A DNA stretch of 64,000 nucleotides from Streptomyces sp. NRRL F-5126 (GTDB lineage Bacteria; Actinomycetota; Actinomycetes; Streptomycetales; Streptomycetaceae). Each line of letters starts with the position of its first letter. The stretch's first letter is position 1. A model generated the notes under the pieces. It did no database searches. It saw only the letters and a program-made list of their open reading frames with translations, and was not told the DNA's origin. The translations under genes and the position numbers were made by a program. The DNA lies in NCBI RefSeq assembly GCF_000721265.1, contig NZ_JOFZ01000004.1, positions 248,001 through 312,000 of the forward strand, in the 5' to 3' direction. Below, piece after piece: positions 8,397-16,584 of this stretch.

Positions 8397-9130
8397 GGAA
8401 TCCGCTGGGCGGCGCCGCCTCCACCGCACTCGCGGTGCTGCACACCGCGCCGGTCGTGTCCACCTTCGGCCCGCTGCGCAACCGTGCCATGCCCCACCTC
8501 GCTGGACGCGGCACCCCCGACCACGTGGCGCTGACCTTCGACGACGGCCCCGACCCGCTGTCCACACCGCACTTCCTGCGCCTGCTCGAACGCGAGCGGG
8601 TGCGGGCGACGTTCTTCCTCCTCGGCTCGATGCTCGTACGCTCCCCGGGGCTCGCGAAGGAGATCGCGGCCGCGGGCCACGAGGTGGCCGTGCACGGCTA
8701 CGTCCACCGCCCGCTCGCCCTGCGCGGCCCGCGGGCCACCTGGGACGACCTCGCGCGGGCGCGTGATCTGGCGGCGGACGTGCTGGGCCGGCGGCCGACG
8801 CTGTTCCGGCCTCCGTACGGCGTGATGAACGCCTCCGCGCACCTGGCATGCCGCTCGCTCGGGCTGCGGCCCGTCCTGTGGACGGCCTGGGGCGAGGACT
8901 GGCGGGCCCGCGCCACCCCGCTCAGCGTCCACGACACGGTCATGTCGTCCCTGCGCGGCGGCGGCACCGTCCTGCTGCACGACTCCGACTGCACCTCCTC
9001 CCCGGGCTCGTGGCGCACGACGCTCGACGCCCTGCCCCGGCTGCTCGACACCTGGTGGCAGCGCGGCTGGCGTACCGGGACGCTGAGCGAGCACGGCGAG
9101 CCCACGCGCCTGCCGCGCGTGCCGTACTGA
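8393..9130 (+). CDS. Polysaccharide deacetylase (NodB domain)
   Basis: A 245-residue CE4 family enzyme, expected to remove N-acetyl groups from a cell-envelope polysaccharide or glycolipid. The metal-binding motif TFDDGPD is intact near residue 47, and RPPYG (motif 3) follows. Motif 2, normally HSxxH or HTxxH, reads HGYVHRP, so the spacing of the two histidines is kept but the Ser/Thr is Gly. The late HDS motif (LLHDSD) is present. The GTG start overlaps the stop of the glycosyltransferase gene. This pairing suggests the sugar added by the first enzyme is deacetylated by the second. Confidence 0.88.
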   Translation: MRNPLGGAASTALAVLHTAPVVSTFGPLRNRAMPHLAGRGTPDHVALTFDDGPDPLSTPHFLRLLERERVRATFFLLGSMLVRSPGLAKEIAAAGHEVAVHGYVHRPLALRGPRATWDDLARARDLAADVLGRRPTLFRPPYGVMNASAHLACRSLGLRPVLWTAWGEDWRARATPLSVHDTVMSSLRGGGTVLLHDSDCTSSPGSWRTTLDALPRLLDTWWQRGWRTGTLSEHGEPTRLPRVPY

Positions 9131-9169
9131 GGCGACGCCGTCCGGCCGGGGCAGCACCCGTACGGCGGC

Positions 9170-9712
9170 GTGATCCGCCCGATCGCGGCCAGGGCGCTCC
9201 TGCACCGGGACCGCTCGTGCGACATGGATCCCTCGCCCCCGAGAGGGGCAGGCCAGGTGAGCGGTTCCACCAGCTCAAGCCAGGACGGCCGCGACGCCGT
9301 GCCCTCGGCATGGCGGATGTCGCGCTCCTCCTCGTGGACGGCGACGGGGCGGCTGCGAGAACGTGCTGGGCCCGCCGGCTCCCTCGGCAGGCTGACGGCC
9401 ACGGCGAGCGACGGCAGCGCACGCCCGCTCGCCGCGTGGCAGTGGCCGCTGCACGGAACGGCCGGGGAGATGCGGCTGATTCGGCGGTGCGCCGGGCAGC
9501 TGCACGACTGGGGCCTCGGCCACCTGGAGTTCACGGTCGAGCCGGCGGCCGGCGAGCTGGTCACCAGCTCCGTGCGGCACGCGTCGGGGCAGGACGTGGG
9601 ACGGCGGACGAGAGCCTTCACCCCGGAGGGCAAGGTCATCCGGGCGGAGTTCGACGAGGAGCCCGGCTGGCCTCGACGGGGCCTGCGCTGCCTACCGCGC
9701 CGCTTCTCGTAG
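9170..9712 (+). pseudogene. Decayed RsbW-like ATP-binding protein
   Basis: The frame has a poor N-terminal half. From about 9460 it reads GEMRLIRRCAGQLHDWGL and then ELVTSSVRHASG, which is the helix and N-box of the HATPase_c_2 anti-sigma-like proteins that abound in Streptomyces. It then jumps to RRTRAFTPEGKVIRAEF, which matches their C-terminal strand. The central part with the Asp and Gly-rich ATP-lid boxes is missing, about 40 residues by family comparison. An ATP-binding kinase could not work without them. Either an internal deletion has inactivated the gene or a remnant is still translated. Confidence 0.55.
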
Positions 9713-9725
9713 GGTCCCCTGTGAC

Positions 9726-9762
9726 AACGGGTGCGGCGGCGCCACGCCACCGCGCACCCGTT
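9726..9762 (+). terminator. Hairpin terminator
   Basis: Perfect 10-bp arms AACGGGTGCG (9726-9735) and their complement (9753-9762) with a 17-nt loop, right after the decayed ATPase gene. Confidence 0.6.
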
Positions 9763-9810
9763 CCCCGCCGCCGTCGCCCGCGGCGGGGCGGCACGCCGGA
9801 GGGACCGACA

Positions 9811-10635
9811 GTGAAGTACGGCATTTCCACCTTCATCACCGACCAGGGCATCGGCCCGGTCGCGCTCGGCAGGGCGCTGGAGGAGCGCGGGTTCGGCATG
9901 CTCCTCATCGCCGAGCACTCGCACATCCCGGTGGAACGGCGTTCGCCCTGGCCCGGTGGCGGCGAGCTGCCCGGCAAGTACTACCGCACGCTCGACCCGT
10001 TCGTGGCGCTCACCGCGGCCGCCGTGGCGACCGATCACCTGCTCGTCGGCACCGGCGTCGCGCTCGTCGGCCAGCGCGACCCGATCCACACCGCGAAGGA
10101 GGTCGCCTCCCTCGACCTGGTGTCCGGCGGCCGGGCGGTGTTCGGCGTCGGCGTCGGCTGGAATCGCGAGGAGATGCGCAACCACGGCACGGACCCCGCC
10201 ACGCGGGGCCGGCTCGTGAACGAGAGGCTCGCCCTCATCCGCTCGCTGTGGACGGAGGAGACCACCGAGTTCCACGGCGAGTTCATCGACCTCGACCCCG
10301 TGTACTCCTGGCCCAAGCCGGTGCACAGGCCGCACCCGCCGATCTTCGTCGGCGGCGGCGAGCGCGCCTTCCCACGCGTGGCGCGCTACGGCGACGCGTG
10401 GCTCGCGAACGGTGTGCCGCCCGAGGAACTCGGCCCGCAGATCAGCAGGTTGCGCGAGGCCGCGGGCCGGGACGTGCCGGTGACCGTCTTCGACGCCTCC
10501 CACGACGAGGCCGACGTGGCGGCGTACGCCGAACTCGGCGTGGAGCGTCTGCTGTTCGCACTCGAAACGCGGCCGGAGGCCGAGACTCTGCGTGCGCTGG
10601 ACACCATGACGGCCGTCGTACCCGCGGAGCACTGA
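9811..10635 (+). CDS. F420-dependent LLM-class oxidoreductase
   Basis: A 274-residue TIM-barrel flavin/F420 enzyme of the luciferase-like monooxygenase superfamily. It starts at GTG 9811 after GGAGGGA. Typical segments are the N-terminal MKYGISTFITDQGI, the LVGTGVALVGQRDPIHTAKEVASLDLVSGGR stretch and GVGVGWNREEMRNHG, which is characteristic of F420-dependent members. The substrate cannot be told from sequence. The gene stands alone, convergent with the prolyl oligopeptidase gene. Confidence 0.88.
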   Translation: MKYGISTFITDQGIGPVALGRALEERGFGMLLIAEHSHIPVERRSPWPGGGELPGKYYRTLDPFVALTAAAVATDHLLVGTGVALVGQRDPIHTAKEVASLDLVSGGRAVFGVGVGWNREEMRNHGTDPATRGRLVNERLALIRSLWTEETTEFHGEFIDLDPVYSWPKPVHRPHPPIFVGGGERAFPRVARYGDAWLANGVPPEELGPQISRLREAAGRDVPVTVFDASHDEADVAAYAELGVERLLFALETRPEAETLRALDTMTAVVPAEH

Positions 10636-10644
10636 CCCACCGCG

Positions 10645-12906
10645 TCACTCGTGCGGGTACGGCAGATGCGTGGTGGTCGAGCGCCACAGCCGGACGGCGG
10701 TCGAAGGCCCCGGCGCCGCACGGTGCTTGCCGCGCCCCGAATGGGTCCGCTGCTCCGGCACGGACGGCTGGGGCGCGAGGCCCGTGTAGTGAGCCAGGAA
10801 GGTCAGCACGTCGGCCTCCAGGGCGGAGGACGCGGCCCCGTGCACCGCGTGGTGGTCGCGCCGCATCAGGATCGCGGGCCCGGTGGTCGCGTGCTGGAGC
10901 GCCGCGCACATCTTGCGCACGTGCTCGGCGCCCGTGTGGGCGTCGCCCGACGCTCCGCACAGCAGCGTGGCCGGGTACCGGGTGCCGGGAACGACCTGGT
11001 GGTACGGGGAGAGTTCGAGCAGGGCGGCCGTCTGGCGCGGCCCCGCGGCGGTGCCGTACTCCTGCGTCCAGGTGGCGCCGAGGCCGAAGCGGTCGTAGCG
11101 GATCATGTCCGTCAATGGCCCGTTGACGGCCACGGCGGAGTACAGGTCGGGCCTGCGGGTGGTGGCGGCGGCGACGAGGAGCCCGCCGTTCGAGCCGCCG
11201 AACGCGGCGAGCCGGCTGCGGTCGGTCCAGCCCTCCCTGATCAGCCACTCCGCGGCCTCGTTGAGGTCGTCGGCCGCGCGCATCCTGCCGAGCGCGCCGG
11301 TGCCCGCCTCGTGCCACGCCCGGCCGCCCTCGCCTCCGCCCCTGACGCACGCCACCGCGAACACACCGCCCGCCGCGGCCCACGCGTAGGCCATGGGCCG
11401 GTAGCTCGGTCTCATGAGGACGCCGAATCCGCCGTAGCCCGTGATCATCAGCGGGCGCGGGCCGTCGTCCGCGTCCCCCCTGCTGAGGAGGAACAGCGTG
11501 ACCGGGACGCTGTCACTGGTCCAGTACGTGAACTGGCGTGTCGTCAGCCCCGTGCGAGGTGCGGGCGACGACAGGTGCGCGGGCGCGACGGGCAGCGGGG
11601 GCAGCGGAGTGTCCGGCCACTCCTGCCACGGGAAGACCGTGCCGGTGGTCGCGTCGTAGCAGTACACGCGGGGAGGGGTGCCGAAGTCGGAGTAGGTGAA
11701 CCAGGCACGCGGGCCGCCGGCGGGGTCCGCGCGCAGGGCGGTGACCGTGCCGGTGCCGGGCAGTGGGACCTCCGCCATCTCCTGACCGTCCGTGGCGTTG
11801 TGGACGGTCAGCCGGCTCACCGCTGCCCTGGTGCGCAGCACGAGCAGAACAGGGGCGGCGAGCGAGGAGTGGTGCAGCATCGCGCTGTCGCCGAGTACCG
11901 ACCTCGGATCCTCCGCGACGAGCTCCCGCCATTCGGCCGGACCGCGCCGCGGGTCGAGCGGTCCGCTCGTGGCGAGGATGCGCCCGTGGGGGGCGAGATG
12001 GTCCGTGTGCATCCTGGCCGTCCCGTCCGGATGCAGGCGTACCGAGGCCAACGCGCCGTCACGTGCGCCGTCCACGATCTTGTGCCATTCGAGCGCCGCG
12101 GGGTCGGCGGCGGGGCCGGGGGCCAGCCACAGGTCGTTGCCCGACGCGGCGCCCGTGACCACGGAGACCACGAGGCGCGTGCCGTCGGGGTCGATGGTCA
12201 GCCCGAAGTGGGTGGCTCCGCCGACCGCGTCGCCGAAGACCTCCTCGTCCTCGGCCGGAGGCCTGCCGATGCGGTGCAGCCTCACGCACAGCGGCTCGCC
12301 CGCGGACGGGCAGCCCGACACGTAGTAGAACGCCGCGGCGCCGGGCAGCCACGCGACGGGGGAGTGGCGCAGCCCGGGTACGGGCTCGCCCAGCGGCCCG
12401 CTGCCGTCGGCCGCGTACACCAGGAGGACGGTCGTGGGGCCGCCGTCCGCGGCGAACTGGCAGGCCACCCGGTCGCCCTCCCACGAGGGGCGCCACAGCG
12501 CGAGACGGGTGCGGCCGCCGAGGTCGGCGGTCGGGTCGGCGACCACGTAGTCCCGGTGCTGGTCCCAGGCGTCGGGCTCCGACGCGTACAGCCGCGCCAT
12601 CCCCTGGCCCGGCAGCAGGCGTTCGGTGAAGGACCTGGCGCGACGGCTGACCGGCGCCGACATGCGCAGCGGTGCGGCCGCGTCCGCCAGGGACCGGTTC
12701 CAGTCCTCCCGGTCGCGCCAGGTCGCGCGGTGCGCGGCGAACAGCGCGTCCTGCCGGGCCGACCAGGTCCGGGTCCTGGAGCTCTCGCCGTCCTCCAGCC
12801 AGCGGTAGGGGTCGGGGACCTGCTGGCCGTGGATCTTGTCCACGAGGAGCTGCCGGTAGGCGTCGGGGGGACGGAACGCGTCGGCGGGGCGTGGTGAGGA
12901 CGACAT
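10645..12906 (-). CDS. Prolyl oligopeptidase family serine peptidase (S9A)
   Basis: A 753-residue cytoplasmic peptidase expected to cut short peptides after proline. The N-terminal part (KIHGQQVPDPYRWLEDGES) is the S9A hallmark, a seven-bladed propeller follows to about residue 450, and the alpha/beta-hydrolase domain closes the protein. The nucleophile is Ser572 in FGGSNGG; Asp655 (GDAHTG) and His689 (VHGA) complete a likely triad, although the usual GHG context of the His is altered. An upstream extension to 13041 is in frame but looks like leader DNA, so ATG 12906 is chosen. A 33-codon ORF lies 137 bp upstream on the same strand. Confidence 0.9.
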   Translation of the reverse strand: MSSSPRPADAFRPPDAYRQLLVDKIHGQQVPDPYRWLEDGESSRTRTWSARQDALFAAHRATWRDREDWNRSLADAAAPLRMSAPVSRRARSFTERLLPGQGMARLYASEPDAWDQHRDYVVADPTADLGGRTRLALWRPSWEGDRVACQFAADGGPTTVLLVYAADGSGPLGEPVPGLRHSPVAWLPGAAAFYYVSGCPSAGEPLCVRLHRIGRPPAEDEEVFGDAVGGATHFGLTIDPDGTRLVVSVVTGAASGNDLWLAPGPAADPAALEWHKIVDGARDGALASVRLHPDGTARMHTDHLAPHGRILATSGPLDPRRGPAEWRELVAEDPRSVLGDSAMLHHSSLAAPVLLVLRTRAAVSRLTVHNATDGQEMAEVPLPGTGTVTALRADPAGGPRAWFTYSDFGTPPRVYCYDATTGTVFPWQEWPDTPLPPLPVAPAHLSSPAPRTGLTTRQFTYWTSDSVPVTLFLLSRGDADDGPRPLMITGYGGFGVLMRPSYRPMAYAWAAAGGVFAVACVRGGGEGGRAWHEAGTGALGRMRAADDLNEAAEWLIREGWTDRSRLAAFGGSNGGLLVAAATTRRPDLYSAVAVNGPLTDMIRYDRFGLGATWTQEYGTAAGPRQTAALLELSPYHQVVPGTRYPATLLCGASGDAHTGAEHVRKMCAALQHATTGPAILMRRDHHAVHGAASSALEADVLTFLAHYTGLAPQPSVPEQRTHSGRGKHRAAPGPSTAVRLWRSTTTHLPYPHE

Positions 12907-13043
12907 CGGGGGTGGCCTTGACCTCTCGCTCGGGGAAAAGGGGGAGCCGACGAGGGGTACCGCGGGCGCGGGGCGACGCGCGTCACCCGGCGGCCCGCGC
13001 CACCTCGCCGTACGAACCGGAGCCGCCGGAGGCGGACGCATCG

Positions 13044-13145
13044 TCAGTTCTGGTCACCCTCGAAGACATCGGCGATCCACCGAGGCACCGAGGCGTCCGC
13101 GACCGGCCCGTCGTGGGGGCTCCAGTCGTCTGCCGGAAGAACCAT
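13044..13145 (-). CDS. 33-residue peptide ORF upstream of the S9A peptidase
   Basis: An ATG at 13145 with a good ribosome site (AAGGGAGAG, 5-8 nt away) opens a 33-codon frame ending in TGA at 13044. The peptide starts MVLPADDWSPHDGP and ends WIADVFEGDQN. It is acidic, has two Trp and three Pro and no Cys. It is not a family I recognise. Its place directly before a prolyl oligopeptidase is of note because such peptidases remove leaders in some ribosomal peptide pathways, but no modifying enzyme of a known class is adjacent. It could also be a regulatory leader peptide. Confidence 0.4.
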   Translation of the reverse strand: MVLPADDWSPHDGPVADASVPRWIADVFEGDQN

Positions 13146-13221
13146 GTTTTCTCTCCCTTTGTCTCCGAAGTCGCCGAACACCGGACATCAACGGCTTGGA
13201 CACAAGAATGCCCACGGGTCA

Positions 13222-13289
13222 CCTGGAGTAACGCAAAGTAACCTGGGAGCGTGAAAGGGAATGTGATCGTACAAGTCATCTCATATGAG
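13222..13289 (-). promoter_or_regulatory. Promoter region with direct repeat and palindrome
   Basis: Upstream of the 33-codon ORF, AGTAAC (plus-strand reading) recurs at 13227-13232 and 13237-13242, one helical turn apart. A 10-bp palindrome CTCATATGAG lies at 13280-13289. Both are unusual for the local composition and may be protein-binding sites. I could not place a convincing -35/-10 pair. Confidence 0.3.
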
Positions 13290-13305
13290 TGACGGGTGGG
13301 AAGGG

Positions 13306-14448
13306 TCAGTCCTGTCGCGCGTACAGGGCGAACTGGTCGAGCAGACCCTGGGGTGCGTCGTGGCGGAAGCACACTTCGAGGTTGTCCGCCGACCCCCTCG
13401 CCGACTCCTCGCTGCGCGGAAACATCTCCGCCTCGTACGCGGCGATGGCGCCCTCGGTGTCGCCGGGGCGGGCCGCCAGGCACTGCGCGAGTCGCGCCCC
13501 GTCCAGCATCGCCAGGTTGGCGCCCTCGCCGGCGAACGGCGACATCAGGTGGGCCGCGTCGCCGAGCAGCGTGACGCCCGGGACGCGCGGCCAGCGGTGC
13601 GCGACCGGCAGCGCGTGGATGGGGCGCGGCACCAGGGTGCCGTCGGCGTCCGCGATCAGCGCGCGCAGGCGCTCGTCCCAGCCGGTGAACCGCGTGAGGA
13701 GCGCTGCCTTCGCGGCGCGCCGGTCGCCGAAGTCGACGCCTGCGGCCCACTCCTGCGGCGCCTTGATCGCCGCGTACACGTGCAGACTGCCATCCGTCTC
13801 GCGGTGCGCGAGCAGGCCGTTGCCCTCGCCGAGAGCGAAGAGCATGCCGCCGCCGACCACGGCCGCGGCGTCCGGGTGGCGCACGTCGGCGTCCAGGAGG
13901 TCGAACTCGACGAACGAGACGCCCGTGTAGGCCGGCATGTCGTCCGAGAGCAGCGGACGGACCCGTGACCATGCGCCGTCCGCGCCGATCAGCAGGTCGG
14001 CGGTGAAGGCGGAGCCGTCGGCGAGGGCCACCTCGTAAGCCCCTGTGGCGAGCCTGCGTGCCCCCGTGGCCTTCGCGCCCCAGCGGATCGACCCGTCCGG
14101 CAGGGACTTGAGCAGCAGGTCGCGCAGGTGGCCGCGGTCGACCTCGGGGCGCCCGCCCTGACCGTCGTCCTCCTGATCGAGGCGCACCTTCCCGTGCTTG
14201 TCCAGGACGCGCATGGCCTCCCCGCCGGGGTGCACGAGTGCGCGGAACTCGTCGTAAAGGCCCGCGGCCCGCAGGGCGACCTGGCCGGAGTCGTCGTGGA
14301 TGTCGAGCATGCCGCCCTGCCCGCGGGCGCCGGAGGAGGGCTCCGACTCGTAGAGCGCGGCCTCGATGCCGTGGGTGTGCAGCACCCGCGCGAGGGTGAG
14401 GCCGCCGAGGCCGCCTCCGACGATGGCGATGGGGTGGTGAGTGGTCAT
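13306..14448 (-). CDS. FAD-dependent monooxygenase, TetX-like
   Basis: A 380-residue aromatic-hydroxylase-fold flavoprotein. The dinucleotide motif VGGGLGGLTLA is at residues 10-20, GADGAWSRVR in the middle, and the FAD ribityl motif LLGDAAHLMSPFAGEGANLAMLDG near residue 300. It resembles TetX-type hydroxylases that act on tetracyclines and other phenolics; the real substrate is unknown. ATG 14448 follows AAGGAG. Two overlapping GAAC-N2-GTTC palindromes lie 45-75 bp upstream, typical of TetR-family control, yet no regulator gene is adjacent. Confidence 0.88.
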   Translation of the reverse strand: MTTHHPIAIVGGGLGGLTLARVLHTHGIEAALYESEPSSGARGQGGMLDIHDDSGQVALRAAGLYDEFRALVHPGGEAMRVLDKHGKVRLDQEDDGQGGRPEVDRGHLRDLLLKSLPDGSIRWGAKATGARRLATGAYEVALADGSAFTADLLIGADGAWSRVRPLLSDDMPAYTGVSFVEFDLLDADVRHPDAAAVVGGGMLFALGEGNGLLAHRETDGSLHVYAAIKAPQEWAAGVDFGDRRAAKAALLTRFTGWDERLRALIADADGTLVPRPIHALPVAHRWPRVPGVTLLGDAAHLMSPFAGEGANLAMLDGARLAQCLAARPGDTEGAIAAYEAEMFPRSEESARGSADNLEVCFRHDAPQGLLDQFALYARQD

Positions 14449-14492
14449 GGGAGTCTCCTTCGTTCCGTGTCCCGCTTGCACATCCAGCGTAA

Positions 14493-14523
14493 CGAACATG
14501 TTCGGAACGAACAAGTTCGTTCC
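14493..14523. promoter_or_regulatory. Double GAAC-N2-GTTC operator
   Basis: CGAACATGTTCG (14493-14504) is a perfect palindrome and overlaps GGAACGAAC-AA-GTTCGTTCC (14504-14523), also perfect. Centres are 15 bp apart. They lie between the divergent monooxygenase and dehydratase genes. Confidence 0.65.
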
Positions 14524-14638
14524 AGCCACTCGGGCCCGGGCACGGGCATCGAGTGCGATCCGGCCATGGGATACGTTCGACCCGTTCGGTTTCCCGTACG
14601 GCCCTTCGGGGCCGTCCCGCCGCCCTGGAGGCCCCAGC

Positions 14639-15610
14639 ATGACGAACACGCCGCCGGTCAGCCTGGCCGACGTCCGTGACGCCGCCGCTCGGATCGAGGG
14701 GGTCGCCCACCGCACCCCCGTACTGCGGTCCAGGACCCTCGACGCGCTGGTCGGCGCGGAGGTGTACCTGAAGTGCGAGAACCTCCAGCGGGTCGGCGCG
14801 TTCAAGTTCCGCGGCGCCTACAACGCCGCGTCCCGGCTCTCCTCCGGCCAATTGGCCGCGGGCATCGCCGCCTACTCGTCGGGCAACCACGCGCAGGCCG
14901 TCGCGCTCGCGGCCAGGGAGCTCGGCTCCACGGCCGTCATCCTGATGCCGGAGGACACCCCGCGCTCCAAGCGCGACGCGACGGCCGGCTACGGCGCCGA
15001 GATCGTCACGTACGACCGCTACAACGGCGACCGTGTCGCGCTCGGCGAGGCGATGGCGGCCGAGCGCGGGCTCACCCTCATCCCGCCGTACGAGCACCCG
15101 CACGTCATCGCGGGGCAGGGCACGGCGGCCCTCGAACTCATGGAGGAGACCGGCGGGCTCGACGCGCTCGTCGTGCCGTGCGGCGGCGGTGGCCTGCTCG
15201 CCGGCACCGCGACCGCGGTCAAGGGCCTCGGCGGCGCCACCCGCGTGATCGGCGTCGAACCCGAGGCGGGAGACGACACCAAGCGCTCGCTCGAGGCGGG
15301 CCACCGGGTGTCCGTGCCCGTCCCGAGGACCATCGCCGACGGCCAGGCCGCCCACACGCCCGGCGAGTTGACGTTCTCCGTCAACCAGCGCCTGGTGGAC
15401 GGCATCGTGCTCGTCTCCGACGACGAGATCCGGGCGGCGATGCGGCTGGCCTTCGAGCGGCTGAAGACCGTGATCGAGCCCAGCGGCGCCACCGGCCTCG
15501 CGGCCCTGCTGGCGGGTCGCGTCGACGGCGGCGCCAAGCGGATCGGTGTGATCCTCTCCGGCGGCAACGTCGACGCGCGCCGCTTCGCGGAGCTGTGCGG
15601 GGACCGATGA
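14639..15610 (+). CDS. Threonine/serine dehydratase family PLP enzyme
   Basis: A 323-residue fold-type II PLP enzyme without a C-terminal ACT domain, so of the catabolic or serine-racemase/hydroxyaspartate-dehydratase type. The PLP lysine is Lys56 in FKFRGAYN; SSGNHAQAVALAA binds the substrate carboxylate and CGGGGLLAG the phosphate. It eliminates water and ammonia from hydroxyamino acids, or racemises serine; the choice cannot be made from these motifs. ATG 14639 follows CTGGAGG. Confidence 0.88.
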   Translation: MTNTPPVSLADVRDAAARIEGVAHRTPVLRSRTLDALVGAEVYLKCENLQRVGAFKFRGAYNAASRLSSGQLAAGIAAYSSGNHAQAVALAARELGSTAVILMPEDTPRSKRDATAGYGAEIVTYDRYNGDRVALGEAMAAERGLTLIPPYEHPHVIAGQGTAALELMEETGGLDALVVPCGGGGLLAGTATAVKGLGGATRVIGVEPEAGDDTKRSLEAGHRVSVPVPRTIADGQAAHTPGELTFSVNQRLVDGIVLVSDDEIRAAMRLAFERLKTVIEPSGATGLAALLAGRVDGGAKRIGVILSGGNVDARRFAELCGDR

Positions 15611-15613
15611 CGG

Positions 15614-15658
15614 GCGTACCGGCGGCGCGCGTACGGGCGTCAAGCGTACCGGCGGCGC
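15614..15658. repeat. 15-bp direct repeat
   Basis: GCGTACCGGCGGCGC occurs at 15614-15628 and 15644-15658, exactly 30 bp apart, filling the short gap between the convergent dehydratase and SDR genes. Confidence 0.7.
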
Positions 15659-15661
15659 CGC

Positions 15662-16567
15662 TCAGGCCCGGCCGTCCGCCGTCCTGACCGTGAGCAGGTC
15701 GGTCAGGCGGATGCGCTCGTAGAACCTCTCGCGCACCCTGTCGGCGACCTCGCTGACCTCGCTGGACCCGTCGTTCGCGGGGTCCACCGTGACGCGGAAG
15801 GGACGGCTGCCCTTCGGGGCGCCGACGAGCGACACGATCGCCTTCGCCACCTCGTACGGATCGGCCTCGGGCGGGGCGAGTTCGGCGAGCCGCGCCGAGA
15901 CGTCGTCCATCAGCCCCGCGTACAGCTCCTCGTACGCCCTTGCCCTGTCCTCGTCGTCCGGGAGCATCGCGTGGGCGAAGTGGTTGGTGCCCGACGTGTA
16001 GGAGCCCGGCACGACGATCGCGGAGTCGATGCCGAAGCGCGCCAGTTCGACGGCGTAGCTCTTGGCGACGTGGTCCTCGGCCGCCTTGGACCCGAAGTAG
16101 GGGCCGAGGTAGGGCGGCGTCCCTCCGTACGTGCTGGTGGAGCCCACCCACACCAGGAGCCCGTCGCGCCGCTCGCGCATCCCCGGCAGCACGGCGCGGT
16201 TGAGGCGCTGGGTGGAGACCACGTTGGTGTCGTAGACGTCGAGGAGCTGCTCAGGCGTGAAGGCCTCGGCGGGGCCGAGGACCATGTGCCCCGCGTTGTG
16301 CACGACGACGTCGATCGCGCCGGTCGCCTCGGTGACCTCGCGGACCCCGGCGTCCACGGACCGCTGGTCCGAGACGTCGAGTTCGACGCTGCGCAGGTCG
16401 ACCGAGTGCTGCCTGGCGTACTCGGCGGCGTCCGCCACCGACCGGGCGTTGTGTCCTGAGGTGTCCCGCATCCCGGCATAGGTGGTGTACCCGGCGTCGG
16501 CCAGCGCGCGGACCGTCATGGCCCCGAAGCCGCTGGACGCACCGCTGACAAGGACGGTCCCGGACAT
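15662..16567 (-). CDS. Short-chain dehydrogenase/reductase
   Basis: A 301-residue classical-type SDR. The cofactor motif GASSGFGA is at residues 8-15, the NAG motif appears as HNAGHM, and the catalytic YFGSK lies near residue 157. The C-terminal half is longer than in 250-residue classical enzymes. ATG 16567 follows GGGAGGCAGC. It begins 17 bp after the alcohol dehydrogenase gene on the same strand, so the two form an operon, probably including the MFS gene upstream. The substrate is unknown. Confidence 0.88.
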   Translation of the reverse strand: MSGTVLVSGASSGFGAMTVRALADAGYTTYAGMRDTSGHNARSVADAAEYARQHSVDLRSVELDVSDQRSVDAGVREVTEATGAIDVVVHNAGHMVLGPAEAFTPEQLLDVYDTNVVSTQRLNRAVLPGMRERRDGLLVWVGSTSTYGGTPPYLGPYFGSKAAEDHVAKSYAVELARFGIDSAIVVPGSYTSGTNHFAHAMLPDDEDRARAYEELYAGLMDDVSARLAELAPPEADPYEVAKAIVSLVGAPKGSRPFRVTVDPANDGSSEVSEVADRVRERFYERIRLTDLLTVRTADGRA

Positions 16568-16584
16568 CTGCTGCCTCCCGGTGG

